Positions 8,241 through 17,811 of a stretch of DNA of 64,000 bases are shown one piece after another (the first letter of the stretch is position 1; each line of letters starts with the position of its first letter). Source of the stretch: Pseudomonas sp. p1(2021b). Lineage in GTDB: Bacteria; Pseudomonadota; Gammaproteobacteria; Pseudomonadales; Pseudomonadaceae. The stretch is taken from contig NZ_CP083746.1 in the NCBI RefSeq assembly GCF_020151015.1, positions 248,001-312,000 on the forward strand. Direction: 5' to 3'. The notes under the pieces were generated by a model that saw nothing but the letters and a program-made list of their open reading frames with translations, had not been told where the DNA came from and ran no database searches. Both the position numbers and the translations under genes were made by a program.

Positions 8241-8845
8241 GTGCGGTCCTCATATGTTCGGGTGCGTTCCCAGCTGTTGGCGGCCTTCCTGGCGAGCGCC
8301 AAGCTAGCATAGCGGCGCAACGGCGGCCAACCAGGTCGCAGGCGGCTCGGGTCGCTGGCGGGACACTTTGTCGCATTGGCGCAGTGGACTGTCGCGAGGA
8401 TGTCCGCAACGCGCTCGCCCAACACCGGAGCCTTGATGAAAAAAGGCGCGATGGTGCCAGCTTTGGACGTGCCTGGGAAGCCGTTTTTGGCCGGGTGGCA
8501 CTTCCTGATCCGTTATGCGTGGCGCAGGTTGCGCCGTCGGGTTGCGCTTTGCTTGCTGCTTTTTTGTGCGCAGGTGTTACCCAGGCGCACCTTTGGTGCG
8601 TTTGTAAGTGGGTATTTCAGTAATCCATGGGCGGCAGGGAAATTTGACGCTCTTTCGGTCAAGCCGTGGCCGAAAGGCCTGCTGGACCTTGTTTTCGGGG
8701 GCGCCAGGGCATTCGGACGAACGTGATCGCCGAGTGGCGCGGTTATTGCCGTTGGGAAAGGGCCGACTGCAGCGACGCCTAAACCAACCCCAGGCGCGCT
8801 TCGTTCATGCAGGTCGGGTGGTCCACTCCTTACAAAGGTAGTTTT
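8241..8845. other. Long divergent intergenic region between the ABC operon and gabP
   Basis: About 600 bp lies between the divergent ABC operon and gabP. It must hold both promoters. A weak hairpin (CTTTCGG / CCGAAAG) is near 8650-8680. I find no gene with family support and no strong -10/-35 or -24/-12 pair. Confidence 0.5.
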
Positions 8846-10246
8846 ATGAGCGGTAAGCACAATTCCAATGACCTCGCTCAGGGGCTCAAGCAACGGCATG
8901 TAACCATGCTGTCCATCGCTGGCGTGATCGGCGCCGGCCTGTTCGTCGGCTCTGGCCATGCTATCGCCGCAGCCGGCCCCGCCGTGCTGCTGGCCTATGC
9001 GGCTGCCGGTACCCTGGTGGTGCTGGTGATGCGCATGCTCGGCGAGATGGCCATCGCCTCGCCGGACACCGGTTCCTTCTCTACTTACGCCGACCGCTCC
9101 ATCGGGCGCTGGGCGGGCTTCACCATCGGCTGGCTGTACTGGTGGTTCTGGGTGCTGGTGATCCCGCTGGAGGCCAACGCCGCCGCAGCCATCCTGCATG
9201 CCTGGTTCCCCGCCGTGGACCTCTGGGCCTTCTCCCTCATCATTACCTTGGCGCTGACCCTGACCAACCTGTGCAGCGTGAAGAACTACGGTGAGTTCGA
9301 ATTCTGGTTCGCCCTGCTCAAGGTGTTGGCGATCATCGGCTTCATCGTGGTCGGCTGCGTGGCCATGTTCGGCCTGGTGCCGGGCAGCCAGATCAGCGGT
9401 GCCAGCCACCTGTTCGACACCCAGGGCTTCATGCCCAACGGCCTGGGCGCGGTGCTGGCCGCCATGCTGACCACCATGTTCTCGTTCATGGGTACCGAGA
9501 TCGTCACCATCGCCGCCGCCGAGTCGAAGGACCCGGGCAAGCAGATCAGCCGCGCCACCAACTCGGTGATCTGGCGTATCTGCCTGTTCTACCTGGTGTC
9601 GATCTTCCTGGTGGTGGCCCTGGTGCCGTGGAACGACCCGGCCCTGGCCGAAACCGGCTCCTACCAGACCGTGCTGAGCCGCATCGGCGTGCCGAACGCC
9701 AAGCTGATCGTCGACATCGTGGTGCTGGTTGCGGTGACCAGCTGCCTGAACTCGGCGCTGTACACCTCCTCGCGCATGCTGTTCTCCCTGAGCAAGCGTG
9801 GCGATGCCCCGGCCGTGGCCCAGCGCACCACTCAGGCGGGCACCCCGCACTGGGCGGTATTGCTGTCCACTGCGGCGGCGTTCCTGTGCGTGTTCGCCAA
9901 CTACGTGGCGCCGGCGGCGGTGTTCGAGTTCCTGCTGGCCAGCTCCGGCGCCATCGCCCTGCTGGTGTACCTGGTGATCGCCGTGTCGCAACTGCGCATG
10001 CGCAGCCAGCGCGAGGCCCGTGGCGAGAAGATCGCCTTCAAGATGTGGCTGTTCCCAGGGCTGACCTGGGCGACCATCGCCTTCATCGTTGCCGTGTTGG
10101 CGGTGATGGCGCTGCGTGAAGACCACCGTGCCGAGATCATTGCCACTGCCTTGCTGAGCATTGGTGTGGTTGCGGCTGGCCTGCTGGTGCAGCGCAAGCG
10201 CAAGGCCCAGGGCCTGGCTGAAGGTCGGGCGGTGCTGGATAACTGA
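8846..10246 (+). CDS. gabP: GABA permease (APC family)
   Basis: This 466-residue amino-acid permease has about 12 membrane helices and is closely similar along its length to E. coli GabP. Shared features are RHVTMLSIAGVIGAGLFVGS near residue 20, PDTGSFSTYADRSIGRWAG, GWLYWWFWVLVIPLEAN and VTSCLNSALYTSSRMLFSL. It imports 4-aminobutyrate by proton symport and possibly related omega-amino acids. ATG 8846 is the family start; an in-frame upstream Met adds non-conserved residues. It is a single gene followed by a strong terminator. Confidence 0.93.
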   Translation: MSGKHNSNDLAQGLKQRHVTMLSIAGVIGAGLFVGSGHAIAAAGPAVLLAYAAAGTLVVLVMRMLGEMAIASPDTGSFSTYADRSIGRWAGFTIGWLYWWFWVLVIPLEANAAAAILHAWFPAVDLWAFSLIITLALTLTNLCSVKNYGEFEFWFALLKVLAIIGFIVVGCVAMFGLVPGSQISGASHLFDTQGFMPNGLGAVLAAMLTTMFSFMGTEIVTIAAAESKDPGKQISRATNSVIWRICLFYLVSIFLVVALVPWNDPALAETGSYQTVLSRIGVPNAKLIVDIVVLVAVTSCLNSALYTSSRMLFSLSKRGDAPAVAQRTTQAGTPHWAVLLSTAAAFLCVFANYVAPAAVFEFLLASSGAIALLVYLVIAVSQLRMRSQREARGEKIAFKMWLFPGLTWATIAFIVAVLAVMALREDHRAEIIATALLSIGVVAAGLLVQRKRKAQGLAEGRAVLDN

Positions 10247-10263
10247 TCCGGCTGGCTGAAATG

Positions 10264-10297
10264 AAAAGGCCGCGCCCGGTAAAGGGCGCGGCCTTTT
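10264..10297. terminator. Bidirectional terminator between gabP and the convergent gene
   Basis: A 14-bp stem (10264-10277 with 10284-10297) has A-run and T-run flanks on either side. It ends gabP on the plus strand and probably also the convergent hypothetical gene on the minus strand. Confidence 0.9.
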
Positions 10298-10345
10298 TGT
10301 ATCGTTATGTCCCAATCGCCGGCAATAGAAATACCGAAGGAAACC

Positions 10346-10789
10346 TCAGCCGAATTGTTTCTGCTGTTGCTGCTGCTTGGCCACCACTTCCGAAGCCGCC
10401 ACGTAGGCCTCCTGGAACTCATCGCTCTCCAGCCAGGCCATGGTGGCGTCCTCGTCGGTGCCATCGAGCCACTTACGGTAGGCGGTGAACACCATGACGA
10501 TGTAGTCGGTGGCGTGTTCTTCCTTGTGCCCCTTGAGCACCAGGGCCAGCAGCGGGTCGACCAGGAACACCGATATCATCGGCACCAGGCCGTTTTCCTG
10601 GGCTTCCTTCATCTTCTCGAACAGACTGCCGTAGCTGCCCGAGTCCATGGCTTTCTTGAACACCTGCTCGACACTGGCGCTGTCGCCGGCACTGGCCTTG
10701 ACCGCCTGGCCGCTGCGCACCATGCGGTTCTGCTTGGCCTTGGTGGCGGCGCGCTTGGCGCGTTTCTGTTGCTTGGTATTGGAGGCCAT
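10346..10789 (-). CDS. Conserved hypothetical protein with basic N-terminus
   Basis: This is a 147-residue soluble protein. Residues 1-30 are Lys/Arg/Gln-rich (KQQKRAKRAATKAKQNR), which could bind nucleic acid. The middle is helical with a short hydrophobic stretch (VPMISVFLVDPLLALVLKG), and the C-terminus is a glutamine run (KQQQQQKQFG). Start ATG 10789 was chosen over an upstream in-frame Met because the upstream codons look non-coding. I do not recognise a family. Confidence 0.7.
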   Translation of the reverse strand: MASNTKQQKRAKRAATKAKQNRMVRSGQAVKASAGDSASVEQVFKKAMDSGSYGSLFEKMKEAQENGLVPMISVFLVDPLLALVLKGHKEEHATDYIVMVFTAYRKWLDGTDEDATMAWLESDEFQEAYVAASEVVAKQQQQQKQFG

Positions 10790-10938
10790 GGGCGAATCCT
10801 TGGGTGTCTGGAAAATGCGCGTATTGAAGCGCAGATGCCGGAGAAACCCAAGCGTTGCAGGTCGGGGCCGCTGTGCAGCTATGAAGCTCGGCTGGAGGTA
10901 TGCGGGTTTCCATCTGTCCACTTGCAGTCGTAGCGGTC

Positions 10939-10991
10939 TTTCAAACAGTTTGAAACAGCCGCAATTTGAGGTAGTGTGAACCATGGTTTAC
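10939..10991. promoter_or_regulatory. Two palindromes in front of the toxin gene (likely operators)
   Basis: A perfect 8+1+8 palindrome TTTCAAAC-A-GTTTGAAA lies at 10939-10955. A near-perfect 16-mer GTGAACCATGGTTTAC lies at 10976-10991, 10 bp before the toxin start. Antitoxins of this class usually bind such palindromes to repress their own operon. Confidence 0.55.
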
Positions 10992-11001
10992 ATTCCTTGT
11001 C

Positions 11002-11292
11002 ATGCAAACACTTATACAAACCGAGGTATACAGAAGGTGGTTCGCTGCGCTGCGAGATGCTCGCGCACGGGCTCGCATCAATGTGCGGTTGCGTCGGGTG
11101 GAGCTTGGGGTGATGGGTGACTGTAAGCCTATTGATGAAGGAGTATCCGAGCTTCGGATTGACTACGGTCCAGGCTATCGGGTGTATTTCGTTCAGCGGG
11201 GCTACGAGGTGATCATTCTTTTGGCGGGAGGCGACAAAGCCAGCCAGGCCAGGGACATCAAGACCGCCCTCAAGTTGGCACGCGATCTTTAG
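11002..11292 (+). CDS. RelE/ParE-superfamily (HigB/Gp49-like) toxin
   Basis: This 96-residue toxin is of the 'addiction module killer protein' type. The family pattern is FAALRDARARARINVRLRRVELG, then GVSELRIDYGPGYRVYFVQ near residues 48-66, then IILLAGGDKASQARDIKTALKLA. HigB-like members are ribosome-dependent mRNA interferases. It precedes its antitoxin, the HigBA order, with a 9-bp gap. The pair sits just beyond the 3' end of tRNA-Phe, a common landing zone for mobile DNA. Confidence 0.88.
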   Translation: MQTLIQTEVYRRWFAALRDARARARINVRLRRVELGVMGDCKPIDEGVSELRIDYGPGYRVYFVQRGYEVIILLAGGDKASQARDIKTALKLARDL

Positions 11293-11301
11293 GAGGCCGC
11301 C

Positions 11302-11607
11302 ATGACAAATATGAAATTGACCAAGTGGGACGCTGCAGACCATCTGCGAACCGAGGAGGACATGGCCTTGTACCTTGAGGCTTGCCTTGAAGAAAACGAC
11401 CCGGCATTGCTTGCCGCTGCCTTGGGTGATATCGCTCGTGCGCGAGGAATGGCGCAATTGGCGCGCGATACTGGGCTGACTCGAGAGGGGCTGTACAAGG
11501 CGTTGTCCGCAGATGGGAATCCCAGTCTGGCGACAATCATGAAAGTAATGGCGGCCCTTGGGGTCAGGTTGCATGCTGAGCTGATCGCTCCCCAGCCGGC
11601 AGGGTAG
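11302..11607 (+). CDS. HigA-like antitoxin (addiction module antidote)
   Basis: This 101-residue partner of the upstream toxin has a C-terminal Cro/CI HTH (MAQLARDTGLTREGLYKALS, residues ~50-70, then NPSLATIMKVMAALGVRL), which fits the antidote family. AGGAGG sits 5-6 bp before ATG 11302, supporting this start over the in-frame Met three codons later. It should neutralise the toxin and repress the operon through the palindromes upstream of the toxin. Confidence 0.9.
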   Translation: MTNMKLTKWDAADHLRTEEDMALYLEACLEENDPALLAAALGDIARARGMAQLARDTGLTREGLYKALSADGNPSLATIMKVMAALGVRLHAELIAPQPAG

Positions 11608-11652
11608 GCAGTGGCGATGGCAGTCACCTGCCAACCCTGACCCAAAATCCAA

Positions 11653-11691
11653 GACAACAAAAAACCCGCACTAGGCGGGTTTCTTGTTGTC
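11653..11691. terminator. Terminator between the antitoxin and tRNA-Phe (bidirectional)
   Basis: A nested inverted repeat has an inner stem AAACCCGC / GCGGGTTT (11662-11669 with 11675-11682) and an outer GACAACAA / TTGTTGTC (11653-11660 with 11684-11691). It lies 37 bp past the tRNA-Phe 3' end and 45 bp past the antitoxin stop, so it can end both convergent transcripts. Confidence 0.8.
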
Positions 11692-11727
11692 GCTTCGGGT
11701 AACTTTGCAACCACCAGAAGCTGAAGG

Positions 11728-11803
11728 TGGTGCCCAGAGACGGAGTCGAACCGCCGACACGAGGATTTTCAATCCTCTGCTCTACCGACTGAGCTATCTG
11801 GGC
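11728..11803 (-). tRNA. tRNA-Phe(GAA)
   Basis: The 76-base cloverleaf on the minus strand has the acceptor GCCCAGA/TCTGGGC with one G-T wobble, D-loop TAGCTCAGTCGGTAGAGCA, anticodon loop TTGAAAA (GAA), T-arm GGTTCGACTCC and an encoded CCA. Confidence 0.97.
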
Positions 11804-11813
11804 GACGGGGCGA

Positions 11814-11842
11814 ATTAAAAAGGTTTTCAGACCTTCCGTCAA
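11814..11842 (-). promoter_or_regulatory. Sigma-70 promoter of tRNA-Phe
   Basis: On the minus strand a -35 TTGACG (11842-11837), a 17-bp spacer and a -10 TTTAAT (11819-11814) are followed by a GC-rich discriminator, with the tRNA 10 bp further on. Confidence 0.8.
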
Positions 11843-11893
11843 CGACTTTTTGAAAATTTTTTAAATTAATTCCGTCGCTTACGTTTTCCAGGG

Positions 11894-12166
11894 TCATTCG
11901 CTGGGTGGAACGTAGCCTTCGGCCTGGGCGTAGTCTTCGCCGGCGAAGAACTTGTCCATCTCCGCCTGGAGGAATTTGCGGTCCTCGGCGTTCATCATGT
12001 TCAGGCGCTTCTCGTTGATCAGCATGGTCTGGTGCTTCTGCCACTCGTCCCAGGCCTTCTGCGAGATATTGTCGAAGATGTCCTGGCCCTTGGCGCCCGG
12101 GTAGGGTGGGCGGGGCAGGCCGGGGAGTTCTTCGTTGTACTTGCGGCACTTCACGGTGCGGGTCAT
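11894..12166 (-). CDS. yggX: YggX, Fe(2+)-trafficking / oxidative damage protection protein
   Basis: This 90-residue cytosolic protein starts [24 protein letters not shown] and has the family's single conserved Cys7, [18 protein letters not shown] and the C-terminal [16 protein letters not shown]. YggX protects Fe-S clusters and aids iron delivery. It overlaps the mutY stop by 4 bp and lies downstream of it, as in many proteobacteria. This fits because MutY itself carries a [4Fe-4S] cluster. Confidence 0.96.
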   Translation of the reverse strand: MTRTVKCRKYNEELPGLPRPPYPGAKGQDIFDNISQKAWDEWQKHQTMLINEKRLNMMNAEDRKFLQAEMDKFFAGEDYAQAEGYVPPSE

Positions 12167-13230
12167 CGGGCGTCTCCTGCAATCAATTCGTCGGCCGCGC
12201 GTTTGAGCAGCTTCTTGACCGGGGCGGCGAGGCCCAGGCGCGGCGGGGTGGCCAGGTTATACCAGAGCCAGTCGGGCTCGGCCACGGGCGGGCCGAGCGG
12301 GTCGACGCGCACCAGCCACGGCTCGATGGCCAGCTGGAAATGGCTGAAGGTATGGGTCAGTCCGTCCAGGGCCTGGCTGGCGGTGGTACGCAGGCCATGC
12401 TGGTAGGCCAGGTCGTCGACCTGCTCGAGGGTGTCCAGCTCCGGCAGGCTCCACAAGCCGCCCCACAGGCCGCTGGAAGGTCGGCGGTAGAGCAGGATGG
12501 CGCCGTCCTGGTTGGCCAGCAGGGGCATCAGTGTGCGGCGCTGGGGCAGCGTCTTGCGCGGCTTGGGTTCAGGGTAGTGGGTTTCCTGGCCGAGCAGGTG
12601 GGCTTGGCAGCCGCGCTGCAGTGGGCAGATCAGGCAACTGGGCTTGCTGCGGGTACAGAGCGTCGCGCCCAGGTCCATCATCGCCTGGGTATAGTGGTTG
12701 GCCCTGTGTTGCGGCGTGAAGCGCTCCGCGGTAGCCCACAGCATGTTGGCCACCTTGGGCTCGCCGGGGTAGCCGGCCTGGGCGGTGTAGCGGGCCAGCA
12801 CGCGCTTGACGTTGCCGTCCAGGATCGGTGCGCGGATGCCCATGCTGATGCTGGCGATGGCCCCGGCGGTGGAGCGGCCGATGCCGGGCAGCTCGGTGAG
12901 TTGCTCGACACTGCGCGGAAACTCACCCCCATGGCGCTCGACCACGATCTGGGCGGCCTTCTGCAGGTTGCGCGCCCGGGTGTAGTAGCCCAGGCCCGTC
13001 CACAGGTGCAGCACCTCGTCTTCCGGCGCCTCGGCCAGGGCCTGCACGGTGGGCAGGGCCTGCATGAAGCGGTCGAAGTAGTTGAGCACGGTGCTCACCT
13101 GGGTTTGCTGCAGCATGATTTCCGACACCCACACCCGGTAGGGGGTGATGCCCTGTTGCCAGGGCAGGTCGTGGCGGCCGTGCTGGTCGTACCACTGCAG
13201 TACGGCACTGGAGAACTGCTCGGGGCTCAT
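12163..13230 (-). CDS. mutY: A/G-specific adenine DNA glycosylase MutY
   Basis: This 355-residue base-excision repair enzyme removes A opposite 8-oxoG. The helix-hairpin-helix is [19 protein letters not shown] (residues ~110-130) with the catalytic Asp in [14 protein letters not shown]. The [4Fe-4S] loop C-X6-C-X2-C-X5-C is [17 protein letters not shown] near residue 193. A C-terminal NUDIX-like 8-oxoG recognition domain follows ([22 protein letters not shown]). It is coupled by 4-bp overlaps to asmA upstream and yggX downstream. Confidence 0.97.
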   Translation of the reverse strand: MSPEQFSSAVLQWYDQHGRHDLPWQQGITPYRVWVSEIMLQQTQVSTVLNYFDRFMQALPTVQALAEAPEDEVLHLWTGLGYYTRARNLQKAAQIVVERHGGEFPRSVEQLTELPGIGRSTAGAIASISMGIRAPILDGNVKRVLARYTAQAGYPGEPKVANMLWATAERFTPQHRANHYTQAMMDLGATLCTRSKPSCLICPLQRGCQAHLLGQETHYPEPKPRKTLPQRRTLMPLLANQDGAILLYRRPSSGLWGGLWSLPELDTLEQVDDLAYQHGLRTTASQALDGLTHTFSHFQLAIEPWLVRVDPLGPPVAEPDWLWYNLATPPRLGLAAPVKKLLKRAADELIAGDAR

Positions 13231-15476
13231 CGCTTGAACAGCCCCTTGAGCACGTCCTTCACTTCCGGGCTCACCTTGTCACCGAGTTTTTCGTCGAGCT
13301 TTTCCTGCAGGCGGTTGCCAGCCAGCTTGGCCGCCACCTTGCCCAGGCCGTCCTGGTCCAGGCGGCAGGCCTTGGCGCCCAGCTCCAGCGGGCCGCGGCA
13401 GCGCAGCGGGATCTCGACGCCGACATAGCGCTCGTTGACCTGGCAGGCCGGGTCCGGCATGGCGCGCTGGTCACCTTCGACGATCACGCCGACGTTGTAA
13501 TCCATGCCCAGCACGCGCAGGTCCACATCGCCGCGACCGTTGACGGTCAGGCCAGGGATGCGTGCCCTGAGGTCCGGGTTGCTGGCCACGCCATTACGCA
13601 CCACCAGGCTTCCGCGCAGCTCCTGGAAAGGTGTGTCCTTGCCGCGGGGTTCGCCGCTCAGGGTCTTGCGGTTGAGCGTCGCGATGGCGTGGCACAACTG
13701 CTGCTCGAGGTTGGCATTGACCAGCACGCCATCGGTGATGGTGAAGTTGGCGTTGCCGTTGAGGGTGTCGACCAGCGCTTTCTGGCTGTTGCCGGTGGCG
13801 GTCAGGTCGCTGGCCAGGGTCAGCAGGCCCTTGAGCGGCGGTGCCTGGTCAGGACGTTCGCTTTTGATGAAGTGTTCCACCGACACGCGATTGATTTTGG
13901 TGGTCACGCCGACCTGTGGCACGGCTGGGCGCACGTCGACCGTGCCCTTGGCCTCGAAGGTGCCGTCGTACAGGCCGCCGCGCAAGGTTTCGAGGGTCAG
14001 CAGGCCGCCCTGGCCGTTGGCCTTGAGCTGGGCGTCGGTGATCGGCAGCTTGTCCAGAGTCAGGGCACCGAACGCCAGGTCGGCCTGCAGGTCGACCTGG
14101 CGCAGGCGGTCCACCGGCAGCAGCTTGTCGTTGCTCCAGGCCACCTGGGTCGGCGCCTTGGGCAGCGGCGTGGTGCTCGGCCCGGCCACGGCCGTGGTTT
14201 CCTGCTGCTTGACCTCGGCCTGGCGTGCGGCGGTGGCGCCCTTGGCCTGCTCGCTCTTGGCCAGCAGGTAGCGGTCAGCGTCGAACGTGTCGCCTTTCAG
14301 GCGTACACGCAGCGCTTGTTTGGCGAAGTCTTCGATGGCCACGCGGCCGCTGAAGGTGCTGTCGTCCAGCTTCACCGCCAGGTCTTCCAAGGCCAGGCTG
14401 GTGGGGTTGGCCTGCAAGCGGGTGACCAGCTCGAGCTTGGCGAACGCGGCCGGGTCGGCGGTGGCCGGCAGCGGGTGGCCGATACTGTCGAGGAAGGTGC
14501 GCAGGTCGAACTGGGCGATGGACAGGCCACCGCTCAACTGCGGCGTCTTGTCCAGGTCGCGCAGGTTCAGCTCGCCCAAGGCGCGCAGCTGGTTGGCGGA
14601 CAGCTTCAGGCCGTTCCACGACGCCACGTTGGCCGCCAGGTCGACCAGCAGCTGGCCTTGGGCGGCGAAGGTCATGGTCTTGCCGGCCAGCGGCTCGCCG
14701 GAAGTCTCGCCGGTCAGGCGCAGGTCTTCGAGGTTGTAGCGCTTGAGCTTGCGATCGAAGCGCAGCTCGCCGGCCAGCTCCGTGCGTGCCTTGAGGCTTG
14801 GCTGGCCGACACTGAGGAAGGCACTGGCCTTGAGTGGAATGTTCGAGCCTTCGTGGACCGCGCCGGTGCTCAGCTGGATGCTCTCGGCGCTGAAGGTCTG
14901 GCCGGTCTTGGCATCGGTGTACTGCACCCGGGCGTTGTTGACGGTCAGGCTGTCGATGTCCAGCTTGACCATGCGCTCGCGGCTATCCTGCTTGTTCGCC
15001 GAGGCGTCGGCATCGGCGGTAGCGGGGGCAGGGGGCGTGTCGCCCGGCGTGGCGCTGGCGCCTGGCGCGGGCAGCGGTTTGCCGATGTCCTCCCAGTTGC
15101 CATGGCCGTGCTCGTCACGGGCCAGGGTCAGGTTCAGGCCTTCGACGCGTACATCGCTCATCTGCACTTCACGGCGCAGCAGCGGTAGCACGCGGACCGA
15201 CAGGCCGAGCATCTGCAGGTCGGCGAAGGGTTCCTTGGGCTTGGTCAGGGTGGCGATGCTGGCTTCGTGCAATTCCAGGCCCAGCCAGGGGAACAGGCTC
15301 CAGCCGATATCGCCATTCAAGGTCAGCTCGACGTGGGCCTTGTCGCGGGCCAGCTGGCGAATCTCGTCTTTATAGTCGTTGGGATCGAAGAGGTGGGTCA
15401 GGGCGAAGCCCAGCGCCACGATGATCAGCAGCAACCCGAGAAGCCCCAGCCCCAGGATTTTGCCGAACGCTTTCAT
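13227..15476 (-). CDS. asmA: AsmA-family envelope protein
   Basis: This 749-residue protein has one N-terminal membrane anchor (residues ~6-28) and a large periplasmic part. The N-terminal AsmA domain begins [40 protein letters not shown] low-complexity Ala/Pro/Thr/Asp linker near residues 140-165 and a C-terminal AsmA_2 domain ([40 protein letters not shown]) follow. AsmA-like proteins belong to the bridge-like lipid-transfer superfamily and affect outer-membrane assembly. It heads the asmA-mutY-yggX operon. Confidence 0.92.
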   Translation of the reverse strand: MKAFGKILGLGLLGLLLIIVALGFALTHLFDPNDYKDEIRQLARDKAHVELTLNGDIGWSLFPWLGLELHEASIATLTKPKEPFADLQMLGLSVRVLPLLRREVQMSDVRVEGLNLTLARDEHGHGNWEDIGKPLPAPGASATPGDTPPAPATADADASANKQDSRERMVKLDIDSLTVNNARVQYTDAKTGQTFSAESIQLSTGAVHEGSNIPLKASAFLSVGQPSLKARTELAGELRFDRKLKRYNLEDLRLTGETSGEPLAGKTMTFAAQGQLLVDLAANVASWNGLKLSANQLRALGELNLRDLDKTPQLSGGLSIAQFDLRTFLDSIGHPLPATADPAAFAKLELVTRLQANPTSLALEDLAVKLDDSTFSGRVAIEDFAKQALRVRLKGDTFDADRYLLAKSEQAKGATAARQAEVKQQETTAVAGPSTTPLPKAPTQVAWSNDKLLPVDRLRQVDLQADLAFGALTLDKLPITDAQLKANGQGGLLTLETLRGGLYDGTFEAKGTVDVRPAVPQVGVTTKINRVSVEHFIKSERPDQAPPLKGLLTLASDLTATGNSQKALVDTLNGNANFTITDGVLVNANLEQQLCHAIATLNRKTLSGEPRGKDTPFQELRGSLVVRNGVASNPDLRARIPGLTVNGRGDVDLRVLGMDYNVGVIVEGDQRAMPDPACQVNERYVGVEIPLRCRGPLELGAKACRLDQDGLGKVAAKLAGNRLQEKLDEKLGDKVSPEVKDVLKGLFKR

Positions 15477-15719
15477 GGGCGAGTCCTTGTAGTCCGTTTT
15501 TGAAATTCAAGCGGGAGAGTATAGCGCTGTGGGTATGACGTCTGCGTAGTTTGTGGCCTCGGCGATGGCAGGCTCGGCCCAATCGCGGGACGAGCCGGCG
15601 CCCACAGGATCGACACTGGCCTGCTGTTCGCCACACCGTGCCGCGTGCGAAACAGGGAAATTACAGATATGCGACATTGCCATATGTCATTCGCGTTCCA
15701 AGCGAGCGCGTTCTAGGCC

Positions 15720-15725
15720 TATAAT
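15720..15725 (+). promoter_or_regulatory. -10 element of the likely hisB promoter
   Basis: A perfect TATAAT lies 38 bp before the hisB start. The -35 (about TTCCAA, 18-bp spacing) is poor. This is the best promoter candidate for hisBHAF. Confidence 0.5.
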
Positions 15726-15762
15726 GGCAGCCTTTTCGCCCAATGATTTTGCGGAGCTGGTG

Positions 15763-16356
15763 ATGGTCGAACGTAAGGCTTCCGTCGAGCGCAATACCCT
15801 GGAAACCCAGGTAAAAGCCTCGATCAACCTCGATGGCAGTGGCAAGGCCCGATTCGATATCGGTGTGCCTTTCCTTGAACACATGCTCGACCAGATCGCC
15901 CGGCATGGGCTGATCGATCTGGACATCGAGTGCAAAGGTGACCTGCACATCGACGACCACCATACCGTCGAGGACGTCGGCATCACCCTGGGCCAGGCAT
16001 TCGCCCAGGCCATCGGTGACAAGAAAGGCATCCGCCGCTACGGCCATTCCTACGTGCCGCTGGACGAAGCCCTGTCGCGCGTGGTCATCGACTTCTCCGG
16101 CCGCCCGGGTCTGCAGATGCACGTGCCTTACACCCGCGCCAGCGTGGGTGGCTTCGATGTCGACCTGTTCCAGGAGTTCTTCCAGGGCTTCGTCAACCAC
16201 GCCCTGGTGACCCTGCACATCGACAACCTGCGTGGCCACAACACCCACCACCAGATCGAAACCGTCTTCAAGGCCTTCGGCCGCGCCCTGCGCATGGCTG
16301 TCGAGCTGGACGAGCGCATGGCCGGGCAGATGCCTTCCACCAAGGGATGCCTGTAA
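15763..16356 (+). CDS. hisB: Imidazoleglycerol-phosphate dehydratase
   Basis: This 197-residue monofunctional HisB catalyses the sixth histidine step, IGP to imidazole-acetol phosphate. The manganese-binding motifs are present: [28 protein letters not shown], and the repeated [15 protein letters not shown]. Start ATG 15763 matches the family N-terminus ([12 protein letters not shown]) and has GGAG upstream. Its stop overlaps the hisH ATG by one base (TAATG). Confidence 0.97.
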   Translation: MVERKASVERNTLETQVKASINLDGSGKARFDIGVPFLEHMLDQIARHGLIDLDIECKGDLHIDDHHTVEDVGITLGQAFAQAIGDKKGIRRYGHSYVPLDEALSRVVIDFSGRPGLQMHVPYTRASVGGFDVDLFQEFFQGFVNHALVTLHIDNLRGHNTHHQIETVFKAFGRALRMAVELDERMAGQMPSTKGCL

Positions 16357-16994
16357 TGCAGACGGTTGCGGTAATCGACTATGGCATGGGCAACCTGCAC
16401 TCGGTGGCCAAGGCCCTCGAGCACGTAGGGGCGGGCAAGGTGCTGGTCACCAGCGACGCCGATGTGATTCGTGAGGCCGACCGCGTGGTGTTCCCGGGTG
16501 TTGGCGCGATTCGCGATTGCATGGCCGAAATCCGCCGCCTGGGCTTCGACAGCCTGGTGCGCGAGGTCAGCCAGGACCGCCCGTTCCTCGGTATCTGCGT
16601 GGGCATGCAGGCGCTGCTCGACCGCAGCGAGGAAAACGACGGCGTCGATTGCATTGGCCTGTTCCCTGGCCAGGTGCGTTTCTTCGGCAAGGGCCTGCAG
16701 GAGGATGGCGAGCACCTGAAGGTGCCGCACATGGGCTGGAACGAAGTCAGCCAGGTCAATGACCACCCCCTGTGGCATGACATCCCGGACCGCGCGCGCT
16801 TCTATTTCGTGCACAGCTACTTCATCGAGGCCGGCAAGGCGAGCCAGGTGGTCGGTCGCGGCCACTATGGCGTCGATTTCGCCGCCGCGCTGGCCGATGG
16901 CTCGCGCTTTGCCGTGCAGTTCCACCCGGAGAAGAGCCATACCCATGGCCTGCAGCTGCTGCAGAACTTCGTCGCCTGGGACGGGCGCTGGTAA
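16356..16994 (+). CDS. hisH: Imidazole glycerol phosphate synthase, glutaminase subunit
   Basis: This 212-residue class I glutamine amidotransferase shows the nucleophile Cys in [12 protein letters not shown] near residue 85, and the His/Glu pair in FHPEKSH near residue 196. N-terminal [18 protein letters not shown] is typical. It supplies ammonia to HisF. Start ATG 16356 is fixed by coupling to hisB. Confidence 0.97.
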   Translation: MQTVAVIDYGMGNLHSVAKALEHVGAGKVLVTSDADVIREADRVVFPGVGAIRDCMAEIRRLGFDSLVREVSQDRPFLGICVGMQALLDRSEENDGVDCIGLFPGQVRFFGKGLQEDGEHLKVPHMGWNEVSQVNDHPLWHDIPDRARFYFVHSYFIEAGKASQVVGRGHYGVDFAAALADGSRFAVQFHPEKSHTHGLQLLQNFVAWDGRW

Positions 16995-17011
16995 CCCATA
17001 GCTCCAAGCTT

Positions 17012-17044
17012 CGCGCTGCAAGCCTCGAGCAAGCTTGCAGCGCG
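17012..17044. repeat. 12-bp perfect hairpin between hisH and hisA
   Basis: CGCGCTGCAAGC (17012-17023) pairs with GCTTGCAGCGCG (17033-17044) around a 9-base loop. It has no T-run and lies 20 bp before hisA inside the operon. It may stabilise or process the his mRNA, or be a short dispersed repeat. Confidence 0.6.
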
Positions 17045-17064
17045 TGACTTTCTGAGGAACAAGC

Positions 17065-17802
17065 ATGCTGATTATCCCCGCTATCGATCTCAAGGACGGT
17101 GCCTGCGTACGCCTGCGCCAAGGCCGCATGGACGACTCCACGGTATTTTCCGACGACCCGGTGAGCATGGCCGCCAAATGGGTCGATGGTGGCTGCCGTC
17201 GCCTGCACCTGGTGGACCTGAACGGTGCCTTCGAAGGCCAGCCGGTCAACGGTGAAGTGGTCACCGCCATCGCCAAGCGCTACCCGAACCTGCCGATCCA
17301 GATCGGCGGCGGCATCCGTTCGCTGGAAACCATCGAGCACTACGTCAAGGCTGGCGTGAGCTACGTGATCATCGGCACCAAGGCGGTCAAGCAGCCTGAG
17401 TTCGTGGCCGAGGCGTGCAAGGCCTTCCCTGGCAAGGTCATCGTCGGCCTGGATGCCAAGGACGGCTTCGTCGCCACCGACGGCTGGGCCGAGGTCAGCT
17501 CGGTGCAGGTCATCGACCTGGCCAAGCGTTTCGAGGCCGATGGCGTCTCGGCGATCGTCTACACCGACATCGCCAAGGACGGCATGATGCAGGGCTGCAA
17601 CGTGCCCTTCACCAAGGCACTGGCCGAAGCCACCACGATCCCGGTGATCGCCTCGGGCGGCATCCACAACCTGGGCGATATCAAGGCCCTGCTGGACGCC
17701 AAGACCCCGGGCATCATCGGCGCCATCACCGGCCGTGCCATCTACGAAGGCACCCTCGATGTCGCCGAGGCCCAGGCCTTCTGCGACAACTACCAAGGCT
17801 GA
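17065..17802 (+). CDS. hisA: ProFAR isomerase
   Basis: This 245-residue (beta/alpha)8 barrel isomerises ProFAR to PRFAR. The first catalytic Asp is in [15 protein letters not shown] (residue 8), GGGIRS is the first phosphate loop, and the second catalytic Asp is in [12 protein letters not shown], followed by ASGGIHN. It lies 9 bp before hisF. Confidence 0.97.
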   Translation: MLIIPAIDLKDGACVRLRQGRMDDSTVFSDDPVSMAAKWVDGGCRRLHLVDLNGAFEGQPVNGEVVTAIAKRYPNLPIQIGGGIRSLETIEHYVKAGVSYVIIGTKAVKQPEFVAEACKAFPGKVIVGLDAKDGFVATDGWAEVSSVQVIDLAKRFEADGVSAIVYTDIAKDGMMQGCNVPFTKALAEATTIPVIASGGIHNLGDIKALLDAKTPGIIGAITGRAIYEGTLDVAEAQAFCDNYQG

Positions 17803-17811
17803 GGACTCGAT

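Noticed and set aside
8490..8510. TGGCAC near 8496 as a sigma-54 promoter for gabP
   Set aside because: The matching GC at -12 spacing is missing.
8513..10315. A 600-codon minus-strand open frame opposite gabP
   Set aside because: Shadow frame with a low-complexity His/Gln/Gly translation; gabP matches its family along its whole length.
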